The translations under genes and the position numbers were made by a program. Shown piece after piece: positions 1 through 8,070 of a DNA stretch of 64,000 nt. The notes beneath the pieces are model-generated. The model had not been told where the DNA came from. It did no database searches and saw nothing but the letters and a program-made list of their open reading frames with translations. The DNA is from Longimicrobiales bacterium. Lineage in GTDB: Bacteria > Gemmatimonadota > Gemmatimonadetes > Longimicrobiales > Gaopeijiaceae. Positions within the stretch are counted from its first letter, which is position 1, and every line of letters starts with the position of its first letter. The DNA lies in assembly GCA_028278645.1 (NCBI GenBank), contig JANQDZ010000047.1, forward strand, positions 124,001 to 188,000. Direction: 5' to 3'.

Positions 1-422
1 TTCAGCAGATCCCTGATCTCCGTCAGAAGGACCTCTTCGGCAGACGGTTCCGGCTCGGCCGGGGCTTCCTCCACCACTTCCTCTTCCTTTTTCATCTTGT
101 TGAATCCCTTGACCACGAAGAACACTGCCCAGGCAACAATCAGGAAAGAGATGAGGGCGTTGATGAAGAGCCCGTAGTTGATTGTGACGGCTCCGGCTTC
201 CTGGGCCGCGGCCAGGGTATTGAATGGAGCGCCGGCGGGATCACCAAGTGTGATGAAGAACTCCTTGAAGTCCACACCGCCCAGGAGCATTCCGATGGGG
301 GGCATGATGACGTCGTCCACGAGGGACTTGATGATGGTGCCGAAGGCGGCGCCGATGATGATACCCACTGCCATGTCGAGCATGTTGCCCTTCACGGCAA
401 ACTCCTTGAACTCCTTGAGCAC
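1..422 (-). CDS. mscL: Large-conductance mechanosensitive channel MscL (C-terminus cut by window edge)
   Basis: About 140 codons are visible; the stop lies beyond the left edge. MscL is an inner-membrane homopentamer that opens under membrane tension and releases solutes during hypo-osmotic shock. Seen: the amphipathic N-terminus ([18 protein letters not shown]) running into TM1 with [20 protein letters not shown], a periplasmic loop, TM2 ([18 protein letters not shown]) and the start of a Glu/Pro-rich cytoplasmic tail ending in the [11 protein letters not shown] helix, all in the family order. The start is a GTG at 422, four bases downstream of AGGAGGAG. It is divergent from hypA. Confidence 0.95.
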   Translation of the reverse strand, partial: MLKEFKEFAVKGNMLDMAVGIIIGAAFGTIIKSLVDDVIMPPIGMLLGGVDFKEFFITLGDPAGAPFNTLAAAQEAGAVTINYGLFINALISFLIVAWAVFFVVKGFNKMKKEEEVVEEAPAEPEPSAEEVLLTEIRDLL

Positions 423-552
423 GGTTCTCCTCCTGCCCGGGGGGACGTGGTCTTCCGCCGTTGGTGCGGATTGCTTTTGGGGAAGATTCCTGAATGTTAT
501 GGACAGATTGCCTTTTTGGAAGTCACATCCGGGAGTCCGAACCCGAGCCAAC

Positions 553-610
553 GGCGGGGCGGACCTTGGTCGATTGGTGGGTGGACGTTGACCCACTGGC
601 GGGGCGGACC
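553..610. repeat. Pair of 13-bp direct repeats upstream of hypA
   Basis: GGCGGGGCGGACC occurs at 553-565 and again at 598-610, 45 bases apart, directly before the hypA start. It could be a regulator binding pair or chance in GC-rich DNA. The rest of the mscL-hypA gap (423-623) shows no other clear structure. Confidence 0.4.
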
Positions 611-623
611 CTGAGGGTAGGAG

Positions 624-974
624 ATGCACGAGCTTCCGGTAACCAAGAGCATTCTTCAAATCGTGCTTCGTCACGCGGAGGCCCAAGGCGTGGAAAAGGT
701 CCACGCTATCGACCTCTCCATCGGCGCCCTGAGCGATCTGGAGGCCGAATGGCTGCAGAGCTACTTCGATCACCTGAGCAAAGACACCTTGGCGGAGGGA
801 GCGGAGCTTCGTGTGCACCGCTCGGCCTTGACCTTCAAATGTGAGCCCTGCGCACGGGAGTACACCGCAAAACGGGAGGAGCTGGATACAGCGACGTGCC
901 CCGGATGTGGTTCTCGCGACGCCGCATTGATGGGAGGAACCGCGTACACCGTCGAGAGCATGGAGGCCGAGTGA
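624..974 (+). CDS. hypA: Hydrogenase nickel-insertion protein HypA
   Basis: 116 residues, the usual HypA length. HypA delivers Ni(II) to NiFe-hydrogenase large subunits (and to urease in some species) together with HypB. Seen: the N-terminal [10 protein letters not shown], whose His2 and Glu3 belong to the nickel site, and a zinc-ribbon with cysteines at 73, 76, 92 and 95 (CEPC and CPGC). GAGGG lies seven bases before the ATG. The stop overlaps the hypB start (TGATG), so the two are translationally coupled. No hydrogenase, urease or other hyp gene is in the window, so the nickel enzyme served is unknown. Confidence 0.93.
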   Translation: MHELPVTKSILQIVLRHAEAQGVEKVHAIDLSIGALSDLEAEWLQSYFDHLSKDTLAEGAELRVHRSALTFKCEPCAREYTAKREELDTATCPGCGSRDAALMGGTAYTVESMEAE

Positions 975-1642
975 TGTCGGACATCACCCTCATCAACATC
1001 AAGGAAGAGATCCTCTCGGAGAACCGTGAGCTAGCGGCCCGATTGCGCTCCGATCTGGACGAAAAAAGCGTGTTCCTCGTGAACTTCATGTCCTCCCCTG
1101 GCTCGGGAAAAACGAGCCTCATCGTTCGCACGCTGGAGCATCTGAAGGATCAGTTCCAGATGGCGGTCATCGAAGGTGATGTGGATTCGGCCGTGGACGC
1201 AGAGCGGGTGGCTGGCGAGGGCTTCCCTGCGGTTCAAATCAAGACCGGCGGCTCATGCCATCTGACGGCGGCCATGGTGGAAAAGGGCCTGGACGCTCTA
1301 ACGCTGGAGGAAATCGACCTTCTCTTCCTGGAGAACATCGGGAACCTCATTTGCCCGGTGGGATCGGATACCGGCGCTCACCTGAACGTGGCTCTCCTCA
1401 GCATACCGGAAGGGGACGACAAGCCTCTCAAGTACCCCAAGATCTTCCAGACTGCCGACGCGTTCGTCGTGAATAAAACTGACGTCGCCGACTTCTTCGA
1501 TTTTGATGAAGATGCATTCAGAAGGAGGGTAGGGAGGCTGAATCCCGAGGCCCCCATTTTTGGCCTGTCCTGCAAGACCGGAGATGGGGTTGCCCCGTGG
1601 TGTTCCTGGCTCTCTGACAGGGTTGGGGCGAAACGTCCTTAG
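974..1642 (+). CDS. hypB: Hydrogenase/nickel maturation GTPase HypB
   Basis: 222 residues from the ATG that overlaps the hypA stop; an upstream in-frame start (896) is rejected because it lies inside hypA and adds sequence unlike the family. HypB is a SIMIBI-class GTPase that drives nickel transfer with HypA. Seen: P-loop SSPGSGKTS at 40-48, [12 protein letters not shown] near 68-79, the G-domain metal ligands Cys95-His96 (GGSCHLTA) and Cys127 (NLICP), and the guanine motif NKTD at 167-170. The N-terminal CxxCGC site and His-rich stretch of some HypBs are absent, so this is the short form without nickel storage. It ends convergently with the ferredoxin-like gene, overlapping by four bases. 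Confidence 0.94.
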   Translation: MSDITLINIKEEILSENRELAARLRSDLDEKSVFLVNFMSSPGSGKTSLIVRTLEHLKDQFQMAVIEGDVDSAVDAERVAGEGFPAVQIKTGGSCHLTAAMVEKGLDALTLEEIDLLFLENIGNLICPVGSDTGAHLNVALLSIPEGDDKPLKYPKIFQTADAFVVNKTDVADFFDFDEDAFRRRVGRLNPEAPIFGLSCKTGDGVAPWCSWLSDRVGAKRP

Positions 1643-2766
1643 ATCTTCATCCCCAGGACCTTCTTCGCGGCCAACTTCGCTGTACCCAGGGGACCATAAC
1701 GCTCTTTCAGGATCTGCATGTAAAGATCGTCCTGGTCCTTGGGAGGTGCCTTGGCGTCCGGTTTTTCCCGGAGCTGGATGGCGCTATCGGGACAGGTGGG
1801 GATACAGAGGCCACACCCGATACACTGCATCACGTCCACCTGAGAAGGGCCGCCATTAAACGAGATGGCGTCCATCTGACACCTGTCTGAACAGTTCCGG
1901 CACTCGGTGCAGAGCTCCTCCTCGATTTCCGCGTAGTAGTTGGCGTCGAAGTACTCCGCCGGCCGGGGCAGTTTCTTGGCGGTGGTGAGAACCGCACAGC
2001 AACAGCCACAACAGCAGCAGATGAAGTGGGGATCCTGGGTGTTTTGCGGCTGGATGACCATCCCCACGTCATTTGCCCGGTCCAGCATTCCCACCATCTC
2101 TTCCTTGGAGAGGGCCTTTCCGACGCCGCTGTGGACGATCTTCTCAGCGAAGTTCCCCATGAGAAGACAGGTCTCGCGGATCTCGGTCATCTCGCACGGA
2201 ATGTCCTCCAGGTCCATGCCGTCCCGACACACGCAGGGAATGACAGCGAACGGGCCTTTGGAGTTCATGACCAGCTCTTTGGCCCCGTCATACGTTCCGA
2301 TCCGGCGGTCAGGCAGAACCTCCTCGTTGATTGGGATGGTCCTCATCTGGCCAGTCTTCTTCGTGAAGATGGCCTCCGCGAATCCTTCGTCCATGTACTG
2401 CCTGAAGTCCTCGTGGTACTCCTTGGTGATGCGGCCGGCCTGGAACTCGAACATCCCGATGGCCAACATCGCTTTCGAGTAGGCTGGTTCCCCCTTCACC
2501 GTGGTCCCGATGATGGCGCCCTTCTTGACCAGGCGCCGCAGCGTTTTTCTCAAAGCCCGGAACTCGATGCCGTCCTTTTTGGCCCGCTTGTGAATCTTCT
2601 CGGCAGTTTCCGGCACCGCGCTGAGATGGAGCGCCATCTCAGCTTCTTCCGGGGTGAAGAGGTGCTCGAGGAGCCGTAGCTCTACACCGGATTCCGTGGC
2701 CGGGTACCCGACGGGCATGTTGTCGATGTGCTTTTGGAGGCGGCGGTAGACGTCTTCCGTGGCCAT
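1639..2766 (-). CDS. Cysteine-rich protein with two 4Fe-4S clusters, function unknown
   Basis: 375 residues. The N-terminal third is a predicted helical, winged-helix-like region (SAVPETAEKIHKRAKKDG, then LRRLVKKGAIIGT). The middle has CVC at 178-180, Cys191 and Cys200, then an extraordinary run, CCCCGCCC, at 250-257. The C-terminus is a bacterial ferredoxin domain with two CxxCxxCxxxC sets (286/289/292/296 and 315/318/321/325). It probably transfers electrons in the cytoplasm; no signal peptide is visible. I recognise the architecture as a conserved iron-sulphur family but know no assigned function. It lies convergent with hypAB, which may or may not be meaningful. ATG start at 2766, divergent from the beta-propeller gene. 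Confidence 0.8.
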   Translation of the reverse strand: MATEDVYRRLQKHIDNMPVGYPATESGVELRLLEHLFTPEEAEMALHLSAVPETAEKIHKRAKKDGIEFRALRKTLRRLVKKGAIIGTTVKGEPAYSKAMLAIGMFEFQAGRITKEYHEDFRQYMDEGFAEAIFTKKTGQMRTIPINEEVLPDRRIGTYDGAKELVMNSKGPFAVIPCVCRDGMDLEDIPCEMTEIRETCLLMGNFAEKIVHSGVGKALSKEEMVGMLDRANDVGMVIQPQNTQDPHFICCCCGCCCAVLTTAKKLPRPAEYFDANYYAEIEEELCTECRNCSDRCQMDAISFNGGPSQVDVMQCIGCGLCIPTCPDSAIQLREKPDAKAPPKDQDDLYMQILKERYGPLGTAKLAAKKVLGMKI

Positions 2767-2906
2767 GATCTGCTTTCTGGATGGCGAGGGGTCTGACTAG
2801 GTCCAGGATAGATCCCCGTGAAAGGGGGAGCAAGGAAAAACCGGGGGCGTTAAGTTTCCCGTTTCCGACCCCTTCGAGTAACAGCGTGATCCAACGGGAA
2901 ACAAGA

Positions 2907-5900
2907 ATGGAAAAGTCGAATCTGGCCCTCGCCGCTCTCCTGTTTGTGCTCCTGAATCCCCTCGCTCTCCGGCCGGTTTCCGCCCAGGCCCAACCGACGA
3001 CCAGCGACCAGCTGGCCAACCAGATCGTGGATCCGGCCCTGTTTTCGGGCATGGAATTCCGGCTCATTGGGCCCTTTCGCGGCGGTCGGTCCACGGCGGT
3101 CACAGGGATCCCGGGAAAGCCGCTGACCTTTTTCCAGGGCACCACGGGTGGGGGTATGTGGAAAACCACGGATGCGGGTGAGACCTGGGAGAATATCTCG
3201 GACGACTTCTTCGAAGTCTCCTCCATCGGCGCCGTAGAGGTGGCGGCCTCTGATCCCAATGTCGTCTACGTGGGTACCGGGTCGGCTGGGATCAGGGGGA
3301 ATGTCCAGACAGGGCGGGGTGTGTATCGATCCACCGACGGTGGGGATACCTGGGAGTTCAAGGGCCTCGCCGACGCCGGCCTCATCGGGCGCATGCGTGT
3401 CCATTCCTCCGACCCGGACCTCGTCTATGCCGCCGCCCTTGGTCATCCTTTTGGAAAGAACGAGGAGCGGGGTGTCTTTCGATCCAGGGATGGGGGGGAC
3501 AGTTGGGAGAAGGTCCTGTTCCTCAGTGACAGCGTCGGGGCCGTGGATCTGGCCATGAACCCCGAGAACCCGCGGATCCTCTACGCCGGCATGTGGCGGG
3601 CGGAACGAAAGCCATGGACTCTCATCGACGCTTCCGAGGACGGGGGGATCTACAAAACCTCGGACGGAGGGGACAGCTGGGAGAAGCTCGGCGGTGGGCT
3701 CCCGGTCGGCCTCACCGGGAGGATCGGGATTACCGTGTCGCCAGCCAACCCGGATCGGGTTTGGGCCATCGTTAATGCTCATGATCCGGACGGTGGGGTC
3801 TATCGGTCAGACGATGCGGGGGAAAGCTGGACCAAGGTGAACCGTGATCGCCGTTTGAGGCAGCGGCACTGGTACTACTCCCATATCGTGGCGGATCCGG
3901 GGGATGAGAATACCGTCTATGCCATGAACACCGGTCTCTTCCGATCCATCGACGCCGGGAGGACCTGGGAAGGAATCAGCGTCCCCCACGGGGACGTCCA
4001 GGATCTCTGGGTAAACCCGGAGAACCCTGACTTCATGGTGGTAGCGAATGACGGTGGAGCGCAGGTGAGTCTCACCGCCGGGAGGAGCTGGAGCACGCTC
4101 CTGAACCAGCCAACCGCAGAACTTTACCGCGTGACCACCGACAATCGCTTCCCGTATCGGGTTTACGCCGCGCAGCAGGACAACAGCACCATCTCCCTGC
4201 CGAGTCGGTCATCCGGTGGCCTGACGCCCTATGAGGAATGGTATGACGTAGGCGGTTGCGAGAGCGGCCATATAGCCGTCGATCCGAGGGATCCGGACAT
4301 CTACTACGCTGGCTGCTACAACGGCGTCCTGGAAAGGACGAATAAGAGGACGGGCGAGAGCCGGAACGTCATGCCCGCACCGGTGCTGGTGGACGGAGTG
4401 GCGCCGAAAGACCTGGCTGACCGGTTCCAGTGGAACTTCCCCATCGTCTTCTCTCCCCACGATCCGAATACCCTCTACACGGCCTCCCAGCGGGTCATGA
4501 AGAGCACCAACCAGGGTATGGGTTGGGAAGTCATCAGCCCCGATCTCACCACCAATGACGAGTCGAAACAACCGTTGCCCGGGGGTCCGCTACAGCACGA
4601 TCACACTTCGGTCGAAGTGTACACCACCGTGTTCGCCCTCGCCGAGTCTCCTCATACCCCTGGGGTCCTGTGGGCCGGAACCGACGACGGGAGAGTGCAC
4701 CTGTCCATGGACCACGGAGAGAGTTGGGAAGAAGTGACCCCGGAGAACCTCCCGGTGGATGGGACGGTGAACACCCTCGAGATTTCTGCCCATCAGGCTG
4801 GCCGGGTGTTTCTGGCGGTCCAACGGTACCGAATGGACGACTACCGGCCCATGGTCTTTCGGACCAACGATTACGGCCAATCCTGGGATCTTCTGACGGA
4901 CGGTGCCAACGGGATTCCGGGTGACCATCCGGTCCGCGTTGTCAGAGAAGACCCTGACCGTCGGGGCCTCCTGTACGCCGGGACGGACTTTGGTCTCTTC
5001 ATCTCCTTTGACGATGGCGAACACTGGCAGTCCTTCCGTCAAAACCTACCCGCAACCCAGGTCGCCGACCTCCAGGTGAAGGAGCAGGACCTGGTTGTAG
5101 CGACCCATGGCCGGTCCATCTGGATCATGGACGACCTGACTCCGCTCCATCAGGTATCGGATGAGATGGCGGAGGAGGATGCCGTCCTCTTCCAGCCCGG
5201 CCTCACGTACCGCCTCCAGCGGGCCGGACGGGGTGGAGGTAGAGGGATGCGGAACCCGCCCAATGGCGCTGTGATCCGATTCTACTTGGGGGAGGAACCG
5301 GAGGAGGACGTGGATGTCACGTTGAGCTTCATGGACGCATCCGGTGAGGAGATCCGGAGCTTTTCTCGAAAACCGGAAAACGACGACGGAGGGAGGCTGT
5401 CCGTCGAGGCCGGGTTCAACGACTTCGTATGGGATCTGACCCACCCGCCGCTCAAGGTGCCGGAAGGGAAGATGACGTATATGGGATATGCCGGTGGCCC
5501 TACCGTGATCCCCGGGGAGTATCAGGTGAAGCTGACAGTGGGCGACCGGAGCCAAACCGAACCGCTGACCGTCCGACAAGATCCCCGGCTCCCCCACGTC
5601 ACCAGCGCCCAATTGGTGGAGCAGCGGGACTTCGGATTCCAGATTCGGCAGAGGATATCGGAGGCCTACCAGGCTCTGGAGACCATCACTGCCGTTCGAG
5701 AGCAGTCGAAGGCCCTGGCCGAGCGTGCCGAAGAGGGTGGCTTCGGGGAGGAGCTGAAAGACCTGGCCGATTCCTTGGCGGACGCCCTGGAATCCATCGA
5801 GGTCGAGCTCTACCAGACCAAAGCCGAGTCCGGGCAGGATATGATCAATTTCCCGCCCCAGCTCTCGAACCAACTCGCCTATCTCTACGGGATGGTGGCG

Positions 5901-6074
5901 CCGGCGTACGGCCCTCCCACGGTTCAGGAACGGGCTCGGCTCAGGGACCTGGAGGAGGAGCTCGCTATGCTGAGGGGCGGCCTCCAAGCGGTGTTGGACT
6001 CGGACCTGGCGGCGTTCAACGCAAAAGTCCGGGAGCTGGGAATCGGACCGGTGGTACTTCCGAAGGGTGGCTGA
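2907..6074 (+). CDS. Secreted sortilin/VPS10-like beta-propeller protein with Asp-box repeats
   Basis: 1055 residues from the ATG at 2907, which begins a clean signal peptide (cleavage near PVSA-QA, residue 26); the frame is open upstream to 2781 but that part is not secretion-like. About ten Asp-box (BNR) repeats of the form S/T-x-D-x-G-x-x-W are visible: STDGGDTW, SRDGGDSW, TSDGGDSW, SDDAGESW, SIDAGRTW, SMDHGESW, TNDYGQSW and relatives. They form two large propellers over residues 40-770. A C-terminal beta and helical region follows. Such proteins are often annotated as glycosyl hydrolases; there is no direct evidence of catalysis here. Likely periplasmic or extracellular. Confidence 0.85.
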   Translation: MEKSNLALAALLFVLLNPLALRPVSAQAQPTTSDQLANQIVDPALFSGMEFRLIGPFRGGRSTAVTGIPGKPLTFFQGTTGGGMWKTTDAGETWENISDDFFEVSSIGAVEVAASDPNVVYVGTGSAGIRGNVQTGRGVYRSTDGGDTWEFKGLADAGLIGRMRVHSSDPDLVYAAALGHPFGKNEERGVFRSRDGGDSWEKVLFLSDSVGAVDLAMNPENPRILYAGMWRAERKPWTLIDASEDGGIYKTSDGGDSWEKLGGGLPVGLTGRIGITVSPANPDRVWAIVNAHDPDGGVYRSDDAGESWTKVNRDRRLRQRHWYYSHIVADPGDENTVYAMNTGLFRSIDAGRTWEGISVPHGDVQDLWVNPENPDFMVVANDGGAQVSLTAGRSWSTLLNQPTAELYRVTTDNRFPYRVYAAQQDNSTISLPSRSSGGLTPYEEWYDVGGCESGHIAVDPRDPDIYYAGCYNGVLERTNKRTGESRNVMPAPVLVDGVAPKDLADRFQWNFPIVFSPHDPNTLYTASQRVMKSTNQGMGWEVISPDLTTNDESKQPLPGGPLQHDHTSVEVYTTVFALAESPHTPGVLWAGTDDGRVHLSMDHGESWEEVTPENLPVDGTVNTLEISAHQAGRVFLAVQRYRMDDYRPMVFRTNDYGQSWDLLTDGANGIPGDHPVRVVREDPDRRGLLYAGTDFGLFISFDDGEHWQSFRQNLPATQVADLQVKEQDLVVATHGRSIWIMDDLTPLHQVSDEMAEEDAVLFQPGLTYRLQRAGRGGGRGMRNPPNGAVIRFYLGEEPEEDVDVTLSFMDASGEEIRSFSRKPENDDGGRLSVEAGFNDFVWDLTHPPLKVPEGKMTYMGYAGGPTVIPGEYQVKLTVGDRSQTEPLTVRQDPRLPHVTSAQLVEQRDFGFQIRQRISEAYQALETITAVREQSKALAERAEEGGFGEELKDLADSLADALESIEVELYQTKAESGQDMINFPPQLSNQLAYLYGMVAPAYGPPTVQERARLRDLEEELAMLRGGLQAVLDSDLAAFNAKVRELGIGPVVLPKGG

Positions 6075-6152
6075 GATGAAGAAGCACGGGGGGAATCGCC
6101 GGGTGACCGTCACCTCGACAGTTCTGGGGGGTCTGGGTACGTTCATTTCATT

Positions 6153-6905
6153 ATGAATCCCAAACCAGGTCCATCCCGGCGCTATTCCGACGACGAGGTC
6201 CAACGGCTCCTAAAACGGGCCGCGGAACTCGAGAGCGAAGGCCCCGCCCTCCCTGCGAAGGTGGATGGGCCGACGCTAGAAGATATTGAGTCCATCGCCT
6301 CGGAAGCCGGCATCAACCCTTCCCTGGTGCGGCAGGCCGCGACTGAGCTGGACTCCGGGTCCAGCGGCGTGACAGTCCTGGCTCCCCAGTCCTCGGCGTT
6401 GTTGGGGGCTCCCACCGTTTTTGAGTTGGAACGTGTGGTCCATGGGGAGGCGAGCCAGGCCACCCTCGAGAGTCTCGTGCCTCGCCTCCAAAGAGCTGCG
6501 GACGGAGTTGGCCACCCTTCCCTCATGGGGAAGACTCTGACCTGGCAGTCTGAGGACTCCTCCAAGACAAGGACCTTGCTGGTCACCGTGGCCGTCGGCC
6601 GCGGCCATACTCGGATCAATGTCGAGGAGAGGTATGGGAATCTGGCGGGCGCCCTCTTCGGTGGGATCGTGGGTGGGGGCGGCACAGGCCTCGGCTTTGG
6701 CGTGGGCTTCGGCGTCGGGCTGGGTGCCCTCGGCTCGGCTCTTTTTGCCACCGTTTTCCCCTTTGTAGCCCTGGGAGGGACCTGGACCCTGGCAAGGGGG
6801 ATCTACAAGCACAGTGTGCATAACCGCATGCGGAAGCTTACCAAGCTCATGAACGAGCTGGTTTCAATGGTGGAATACGGGGTGAGGGAGGACGAAGGGA
6901 GCTGA
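6153..6905 (+). CDS. Membrane protein of unnamed family, homologous to the kinase tail at 54.8-55.6 kb
   Basis: 250 residues. Three parts are visible: an N-terminal helical motif (SDDEVQRLLKRAAELES, then IASEAGINPSLVRQAATEL), a middle beta domain (GHPSLMGKTLTWQSED, then TRINVEERYG) and a Gly-rich double transmembrane hairpin around 165-215. Each part aligns in order with the C-terminal half of the Ser/Thr kinase in this window (SEEQVRQLLDRAAELQAG, VGIPPEHVRKAAEEM, GHASVLSNTLTW, TRIRVEERFE). No catalytic motif is seen. It is presumably an inner-membrane protein with the helical domain in the cytoplasm. No Shine-Dalgarno is obvious. It lies 78 bases after the beta-propeller gene. Confidence 0.75.
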   Translation: MNPKPGPSRRYSDDEVQRLLKRAAELESEGPALPAKVDGPTLEDIESIASEAGINPSLVRQAATELDSGSSGVTVLAPQSSALLGAPTVFELERVVHGEASQATLESLVPRLQRAADGVGHPSLMGKTLTWQSEDSSKTRTLLVTVAVGRGHTRINVEERYGNLAGALFGGIVGGGGTGLGFGVGFGVGLGALGSALFATVFPFVALGGTWTLARGIYKHSVHNRMRKLTKLMNELVSMVEYGVREDEGS

Positions 6906-6939
6906 AGGGGCTGAAGCGGGACGCTGGGAAACAGAAGCC

Positions 6940-7170
6940 CTAATGCCCGGTCAGGAGCCCCTTGGCCTGGCGTACCCGGCTCGCCACCCGCTTCTCCGAC
7001 GGGATCGCCCTGACCATTCCCCTGAGGAGTTCCACCTCCAATAAGGCGTCGGACAGCGTGATGGGGTCCTGCCGAGCCAGCTCACGAATGGATCGCACCC
7101 CCGCCAGGACCAACAATTCGGCGTATGCTCTGCCCGCCGGATGGAGTGACTTCCGGCGGAGTTGACGGGT
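6940..7170 (-). pseudogene. Helix-hairpin-helix-like fragment without a start codon
   Basis: An open frame of 76 codons on the minus strand ends in TAG at 6940-6942 and is closed upstream by a stop at 7171-7173. It reads GRAYAELLVLAGVRSIRELA, then a helical region ending RVRQAKGLLTGH. The AYAELL-LAGVRSIREL-A pattern resembles DUF4332-type helix-hairpin-helix domains. There is no ATG or GTG before the conserved part, and only TTG codons inside it. It is either a truncated relic or a short gene with a rare start. It occupies most of the gap between the 6153 gene and the sigma-factor gene. Confidence 0.35.
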
Positions 7171-7201
7171 CTAAGATCTCTGAGGAAGGAGACCGACGCC
7201 G

Positions 7202-7780
7202 GTGAAAGAGAGACAGGTATCAGACGAGGAGCTCCTGGAGCAGATCCAGGCGGCCGAGGAAGGGGACCTCCGTCCTTTCGAGAAGCTGGTGCGCCGGTAC
7301 CAGGGCAAGGTCACGACCAATTGCCGCTATCTGTCCGGTTCGCCCGACGATGCGGAGGACCTTGCTCAAGAGGTCTTCATGAAGGTGTACTTCGGGCTGG
7401 CCGGCTTCGAAGGTCGTTCTTCCTTCAATACCTGGGTCCGGCGCATCAAGTCGAACCACTGCATCAACTTCGTGAAGAAGAAGCGTTTGAGCACGGTGGA
7501 CCTGGACACGCCTGGTGTGGACGGTGCGAGCAGTGTTTCGCCTGAGGCCGAAAGGGAGTTGGAGCGGCAGGAAGCGAAGGAGAAGGTCGGAACCGTCCTC
7601 CTCATGATGACGGAAACCCTCCGAATCCCGTTGGTGCTTCGGGACATGGACGGATTGGCTTATGACGAGATCGCCGAAGAGTTGGGGATCGGGCTCTCTG
7701 CGGCGAAAATGAGAATCAAGCGAGGCAGGGAAGAGTTCCGGCGCCTGATGGTTGCCGAAGGATCCGAGTCCCCCGCCTGA
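7202..7780 (+). CDS. ECF-type RNA polymerase sigma factor
   Basis: 192 residues, GTG start about ten bases after AGGAAGGAG. Region 2 is seen as DAEDLAQEVFMKVY followed by FNTWVRRI, and region 4 as LAYDEIAEELGIGLSAAKM with the recognition helix and RIKRGREEFRRL. The length and the lack of regions 1 and 3 fit the ECF class. The next gene encodes a small protein with one hydrophobic segment, a plausible membrane-bound partner, though no zinc-binding anti-sigma motif is present. The targets are unknown. Confidence 0.9.
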   Translation: MKERQVSDEELLEQIQAAEEGDLRPFEKLVRRYQGKVTTNCRYLSGSPDDAEDLAQEVFMKVYFGLAGFEGRSSFNTWVRRIKSNHCINFVKKKRLSTVDLDTPGVDGASSVSPEAERELERQEAKEKVGTVLLMMTETLRIPLVLRDMDGLAYDEIAEELGIGLSAAKMRIKRGREEFRRLMVAEGSESPA

Positions 7781-7800
7781 CGCCTTATTGAGTTGAGAGT

Positions 7801-8070
7801 ATGGCAGAAGATAAAGGAAGGAACGAGGGGATCCTGGACGAGGAGGACCTAGGCCGGCCTGTCTCCGAGCTGAGGGACATGGAAGAGCCGGTGTCTCGGG
7901 GCTTTTTGGGAAGGGTTCTCTCCAAGCTTCAGCGTCGATCCCTCGTCGGTCACCTGGCAACCATGGCTTGGACCGCATCCGCTTCGGCCTTGTTTGAATT
8001 CCTGGGAATGATCTTCTCGTTTTTTAACCCCGGTAAGCCTGCTGGAAAGGAGGGTCCCACCAATGGGTGA
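7801..8070 (+). CDS. Small single-pass membrane protein following the sigma factor
   Basis: 89 residues. The N-terminal half is charged (ELRDMEEPVSRGFLGRVLSK), followed by one hydrophobic stretch around 50-75 (TASASALFEFLGMIFSFF) and a short polar tail. It starts 20 bases after the sigma-factor stop and overlaps the next gene by eight bases, so the three genes look like one operon. No HxxxCxxC motif of zinc anti-sigma factors is present. It could be a minimal sigma-tethering protein or an accessory subunit of the downstream membrane protein; I do not recognise the family. Confidence 0.6.
   Translation: MAEDKGRNEGILDEEDLGRPVSELRDMEEPVSRGFLGRVLSKLQRRSLVGHLATMAWTASASALFEFLGMIFSFFNPGKPAGKEGPTNG

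Noticed and set aside
5046-6203. 385-codon open frame on the minus strand
   Set aside because: Antisense to the beta-propeller protein and rich in His/Arg/Gly; no domain.
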